This document shows positions 8,149-11,248 of a DNA stretch of 11,248 nt, in pieces. Each line of letters opens with the position of its first letter. Position 1 is the stretch's first letter. A program made the translations under genes and the position numbers. The notes under the pieces are model-generated. The model had not been told where the DNA came from. It made no database searches and worked only from the letters and a program-made list of their open reading frames with translations. This stretch comes from Planctomycetaceae bacterium (GTDB taxonomy: Bacteria > Planctomycetota > Planctomycetia > Pirellulales > Pirellulaceae), in assembly GCA_005773145.1 (NCBI GenBank), contig SXHS01000306.1:1-11248 (forward strand), read 5' to 3'.

Positions 8149-10443
8149 TTACAACATATCCAACGGATCGACGTCCACAACTCGTTGGACATCGGCTTCG
8201 CCCTTATGAGCCTCGGTCGCGGCTCGCACACCCTGCAGCATTCCTGGGCCATCCAAGGATTGTAGCAGCAGATGAAACCGCCATTTGTCACGCAGTTTGG
8301 CGATGGGCGCCTCCGAGGGGCCCAGGACACGTGCTTCCACTTTCCGTCGCTCCAATTCGATTCGCATCCGATCGGCCCACGCGGCGATATCCCGGGCGGC
8401 GGTGGTGGCCTGGGGGCCACGCACGACCGCGCGAATCATACGCGAGTAGGGCGGGTAGTGAAACTGTTGGCGGATCATCAACTCGTCGGTGGCGAACCGC
8501 AGGTAATCGTGTTGCGCTGCGGCCCGAATCGCTGGATGCTCTGGACTGAATGTCTGCACCAATACGTGCCCACCTCGTTCACCACGTCCCGTGCGGCCGG
8601 CCACCTGGGCCACGAGTTGGAACGTCCTCTCGGCTGCTCGGAAGTCGGGCAGGTGGAGGGCCGTGTCGGCCTGAATGACACCGACGAGCGTTACGTTGGG
8701 GAAATCCAGGCCCTTGGCGATCATTTGCGTGCCGAGCAGAATCTGTACCGCTCCCCGACGGAATTGATCGAGGGCCCGCTCATGACTCCCCGCGGCACGC
8801 ATGGTGTCGGAGTCCATTCGCAAGCAGGTTGCGGACGGGAAGCGAGCCCGCACTTCAGCCTCCAAACGCTGCGTCCCCAATCCCGCGTAGCGCAGGCCGT
8901 CGAATTGGCATTTGGGACATCGATCGGGGGCCGGCTGGTGGTAATCGCAATAATGGCAAACGGCTTTCTGATCCGTTCGATGATGCGTCAACGCGATGTC
9001 ACAGGCCGGGCAGCGCACGACATGTCCACAGCCTGGGCATTGGATGTGCGTGGAGAAGCCACGGCGATTCAACAGGAGGATCACCTGTCCCCCCCCCTGC
9101 AGTGCCTGGGCGATTCCTTGGTGCAGCGGGCGACTGATGGCCCCTCGCGAGGAACGATCATGGGCCTTCAGCCGCAGATCGATGGTCTGGACGCGGGGGA
9201 GCGCGCGGTCCATGACACGCATGGGGAGGTCCACGCGCTGGTACTCGCCCAACAGTGTACGGTGCCAACTCTCGAGCGATGGGGTAGCGGAACCCAGTAA
9301 CAGCGGGACTCCCAGCGCTTGCGTGCGCCGCAGCGCCACGTCACGCGCATGATAGTGAGGGGCCGTATCTTGCTTGAAGGATCCGTCGTGCTCTTCATCC
9401 AAGACCACCAGACCCAGGCGGGGCGTCGGTGCAAAGATGGCGCTCCGCGCGCCCACCACCACATTCACCTCCCCCCGAGCGATTCGCTGCCAATGCCAAT
9501 GTCGTTCCCCGTTCGATAGGCGACTATGCAACACGGCCACATGCTGCAGACGCGACCGAAATCGCGTGACCGTTTGGGGAGTCAAGCTGATCTCCGGAAC
9601 CAAGACAATCGCCTGCTGGCCGCGACGAATAACCTCTTGGATCGCGCGCAGATAAACTTCGGTTTTGCCGCTCCCGGTCACGCCATACAGCAGAATGGTC
9701 CGCTGCTCCCCACAGCTCAAGGCGGCACCCACGTGCTCCAGCGCGTGTTGCTGGTCGGCATTCAGCTCGGGCGGGTCGTCGGGCGCAATCCGCGCCGCCG
9801 GCTCACGCTCCCCCCAGACCTGTCGCGTCTCCTCGCGCAGCAACCCTTTTTTCCGCAGACCTTGAATGGGGGCCGCCGTGCTGCCGATCGCCGTCGCCAA
9901 TTCCTCCACGGTCAGCGGGTCTGGCGAGTTCAATAAACAACGCAGGGCCTCGGCTTGCTTGGGGGGCAATTGTAACTGGGTGATGCGCGCGGCCACACTC
10001 GTCGGCACATAGAGATACGTCTGACGCCGCGTGCCAGCCCCGGCCCGCACCCCCGCCGGTACGACCGACTCTAAGACGCGACCCCAAGGACAGAGATAGG
10101 TCTCGGCAATCCAATCCGTAAGTTCCAGCATCCGCAGGTCGATCAACGGCGCCGCGTCGAGGACCGAGAGGACGTCCTTCAGTGACCGAGCGACCGTGGG
10201 TTGACGCTCGACGGCCACACAGTAACCAGAAACGCCGCGATTGGATCGCCCCAGAGGCAACATCAATCGTTTACCTGGCTCCACGCAACCACGTAGTGAC
10301 TCGGGTACCCGATAGTCGAGCGGTCCGTGGGGCGGATCGGCAAACACGACGCGCGCAACAAGCCGCTCTTCCGCATCGTCCAGCTCCCAGGCCGGCGGCT
10401 GCGAATCGAAGAGCTGCTTCTGTTGTGGCGGGCCACAGGTCAT
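8149..10443 (-). CDS. priA: Primosomal protein N' (PriA replication-restart helicase)
   Basis: The 764-residue protein is full-length PriA (732 in E. coli), the 3'-5' superfamily 2 helicase that recognises stalled forks and D-loops and starts reloading of the replicative helicase. An N-terminal 3'-DNA-binding domain occupies about 28-135 (VARVVFADPPHGPLDYRVP), followed by a winged-helix region (about 160-205). Helicase motifs are Walker A GVTGSGKT (254-261), DEEH (349-352), GSATPS (384-389), GTQMIAKGLDFPNV (571-584) and QVAGRTGRG (613-621). The aromatic-rich loop DGSFKQDTAPHYHARD (353-368) is intact. All eight zinc cysteines are present: 469, 472, 478, 481, 496, 499, 509 and 512. The C-terminus ends in the usual VDVDPLDML. 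The start at 10443 has AGGA 10 nt upstream; the next Met is at residue 61, inside the conserved domain. It is divergent from nadD and lies 167 nt upstream of the kinase. Confidence 0.97.
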   Translation of the reverse strand: MTCGPPQQKQLFDSQPPAWELDDAEERLVARVVFADPPHGPLDYRVPESLRGCVEPGKRLMLPLGRSNRGVSGYCVAVERQPTVARSLKDVLSVLDAAPLIDLRMLELTDWIAETYLCPWGRVLESVVPAGVRAGAGTRRQTYLYVPTSVAARITQLQLPPKQAEALRCLLNSPDPLTVEELATAIGSTAAPIQGLRKKGLLREETRQVWGEREPAARIAPDDPPELNADQQHALEHVGAALSCGEQRTILLYGVTGSGKTEVYLRAIQEVIRRGQQAIVLVPEISLTPQTVTRFRSRLQHVAVLHSRLSNGERHWHWQRIARGEVNVVVGARSAIFAPTPRLGLVVLDEEHDGSFKQDTAPHYHARDVALRRTQALGVPLLLGSATPSLESWHRTLLGEYQRVDLPMRVMDRALPRVQTIDLRLKAHDRSSRGAISRPLHQGIAQALQGGGQVILLLNRRGFSTHIQCPGCGHVVRCPACDIALTHHRTDQKAVCHYCDYHQPAPDRCPKCQFDGLRYAGLGTQRLEAEVRARFPSATCLRMDSDTMRAAGSHERALDQFRRGAVQILLGTQMIAKGLDFPNVTLVGVIQADTALHLPDFRAAERTFQLVAQVAGRTGRGERGGHVLVQTFSPEHPAIRAAAQHDYLRFATDELMIRQQFHYPPYSRMIRAVVRGPQATTAARDIAAWADRMRIELERRKVEARVLGPSEAPIAKLRDKWRFHLLLQSLDGPGMLQGVRAATEAHKGEADVQRVVDVDPLDML

Positions 10444-10522
10444 GGTTGATCGGTCCTACCCAGCGAATGGCCTGCACGCTACGATAACAGTCCCCACACG
10501 ATCTGACGAGGGTGTTGTGCGC
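10444..10522. promoter_or_regulatory. Divergent intergenic region between priA and nadD
   Basis: These 79 nt separate the start codons of two divergent genes, so promoters for both should lie here or partly inside the genes. I see no well-spaced -35/-10 pair on either strand; TACGAT at 10480-10485 (+) is only a weak -10 candidate. The stretch is too short for another gene. Confidence 0.35.
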
Positions 10523-11128
10523 ATGCGTATTGGCGTTTTTGGCGGCAGCTTTGATCCCGTGCACTACGGCCATTTGTTGCTGGCCGACTGCTGTCGCGAG
10601 GCCTGTCGGTTGGATCAGGTCTGGTTCATTCCCGCCGCACAGTCACCCCATAAGCGCGACGCAACGCCGACTCCCGGAGTGCAGCGACTGGAGATGCTGC
10701 AACTGGCGGTGGCCGGCGATCCGGGCTTCATCGTCAGTTCGGTCGAAATCGATCGTGGGGGCATCAGCTATACCGTGGATACGCTGGAGCAATTGCATCG
10801 CGATCGTCCGTCTGATGAGTTGTTCTTACTGATGGGTGCCGACACGTTGGACGATTTGCCGCGTTGGCGCCAGCCCCAACGCATTTGCGAATTGACGCTC
10901 CCCGTGGTCGTTCATCGTGGCGGTGCGCCGGAACCTAATTGGGAGGCGCTCAGGGCACTGACGACCCCCGATCGATTCCAGTCCAGCCGCGCACTCAGCG
11001 TGGAAATGCCCGTACACGCGGTCAGCAGTCGCGAAATCCGAGCGCGGGTCGCGCAAGGGCGCAGTATTCGTTTCCGTACACCGCGCGCCGTGGAAAAGTA
11101 TATCGAAACGCACGCCCTCTACCGATAG
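10523..11128 (+). CDS. nadD: Nicotinate-nucleotide adenylyltransferase
   Basis: NadD joins ATP and nicotinate mononucleotide to make deamido-NAD, the penultimate step of NAD synthesis, in the cytoplasm. The 201-residue protein begins MRIGVFGGSFDPVHYGH, with the nucleotidyltransferase GGSFDPxHxGH signature at 7-17. Other family blocks are FIPAAQSPHK (35-44), GGISYTVDTL (79-88), LLMGADTLDDLPRW (102-115) and the C-terminal VSSREIR (167-173), equivalent to the ISSTxIR motif that binds the ATP phosphates. The ATG at 10523 fits the family N-terminus exactly, with GAGGG 10 nt upstream. The frame is open further up to an ATG at 10442, but that would add 27 residues without family character and would overlap the priA start. 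The gene is divergent from priA; two hairpins follow its stop codon. Confidence 0.95.
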   Translation: MRIGVFGGSFDPVHYGHLLLADCCREACRLDQVWFIPAAQSPHKRDATPTPGVQRLEMLQLAVAGDPGFIVSSVEIDRGGISYTVDTLEQLHRDRPSDELFLLMGADTLDDLPRWRQPQRICELTLPVVVHRGGAPEPNWEALRALTTPDRFQSSRALSVEMPVHAVSSREIRARVAQGRSIRFRTPRAVEKYIETHALYR

Positions 11129-11131
11129 TGG

Positions 11132-11150
11132 CACCGGCTTCCAGCCTGTG
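11132..11150 (+). repeat. Imperfect hairpin after nadD (REP-like)
   Basis: CACCGGCT-TCC-AGCCTGTG is an 8-bp stem with one mismatch and a 3-nt loop, starting 3 nt after the nadD stop. The core GGCTTCCAGCC with GTG/CAC ends resembles short repeats I recall as scattered through planctomycete genomes. There is no following T-tract, so it is not a standard intrinsic terminator, though it may protect or end the nadD transcript. Confidence 0.5.
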
Positions 11151-11171
11151 GGTTGAACCTGAATGCCCCAT

Positions 11172-11192
11172 CGGCAGGCAAGATGCCTGCCG
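11172..11192 (+). repeat. Perfect 9-bp inverted repeat, second REP-like hairpin
   Basis: CGGCAGGCA-AGA-TGCCTGCCG is a perfect 9-bp inverted repeat with a 3-nt loop, 21 nt after the first hairpin. The RNA would fold strongly, but CCAATTCC follows rather than a run of T. The two hairpins together look like one dispersed extragenic repeat unit that may also act in transcript termination. From 11193 to the right edge I recognise nothing further. Confidence 0.55.
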
Positions 11193-11248
11193 CCAATTCC
11201 TTTCAAACCGTCGTTTCACGCAGCTTTACGCTGGCTCAAGACGCGTCG

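Noticed and set aside
8272..9300. Open frame of 342 codons on the + strand, opposite priA
   Set aside because: It lies wholly inside priA, whose helicase motifs and zinc cysteines are all intact in the minus frame; the + frame shows no family features.
10442..10522. Upstream extension of nadD to an ATG at 10442
   Set aside because: The 27 extra residues do not belong to the NadD fold, which begins at MRIGVFGGSFDP, and the extension would overlap the start of divergent priA.
11022..11219. Minus-strand open frame through the nadD 3' end and hairpins
   Set aside because: Its sequence is the translation of the repeat plus antisense nadD, a typical spurious gene call over such repeats.

Overview
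The window looks like an ordinary chromosomal segment of a Gram-negative, GC-rich bacterium, most likely a planctomycete of the Pirellulales type. The arguments are a formylglycine-type arylsulfatase C-terminus, a FadL-like outer-membrane barrel, a GH26 glycosidase with a putative lipoprotein signal, and paired hairpins after nadD that resemble the short dispersed repeats I associate with planctomycete genomes. The lineage is an inference; no rRNA or tRNA gene lies in the window.

Layout. The left edge (1-662, +) is the C-terminal part of a sulfatase that begins outside the window. It converges on a FadL/OMPP1-type outer-membrane protein (709-1965, -). After a 222-nt intergenic region comes a minus-strand run, in transcription order: a membrane sensor histidine kinase (7981-5987), ribonuclease HI (5966-5466), RecG helicase (5387-3297) and a GH26 mannanase-like protein (3297-2188). 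RNase HI starts at or just after the kinase stop, and GH26 starts on the last base of the RecG stop codon, so this looks like one transcription unit. Upstream of it, also on the minus strand, is PriA (10443-8149). Divergent from priA is nadD (10523-11128, +), followed by two hairpins at the right edge.

How the genes relate. PriA, RNase HI and RecG all act on R-loops, stalled forks and replication restart. In E. coli their genes are unlinked but interact genetically, so finding all three within 7.2 kb on one strand is the most interesting arrangement here. Between priA and rnhA sits a histidine kinase with no response regulator in the window. Its periplasmic domain carries a CX4CH motif that could be an unusual c-type heme site. 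The sulfatase, GH26 and FadL-like genes point to use of complex polysaccharides and uptake of hydrophobic compounds, but they do not form a recognisable polysaccharide-utilisation locus.

I found no CRISPR array, insertion sequence, prophage, toxin-antitoxin or defence locus. The genes are intact apart from the one cut by the left edge. I see no clear previously undescribed system; the leads are the gene clustering, the CX4CH sensor domain, an arginine in RecG motif VI, and a small palindrome lying on a possible -10 box.
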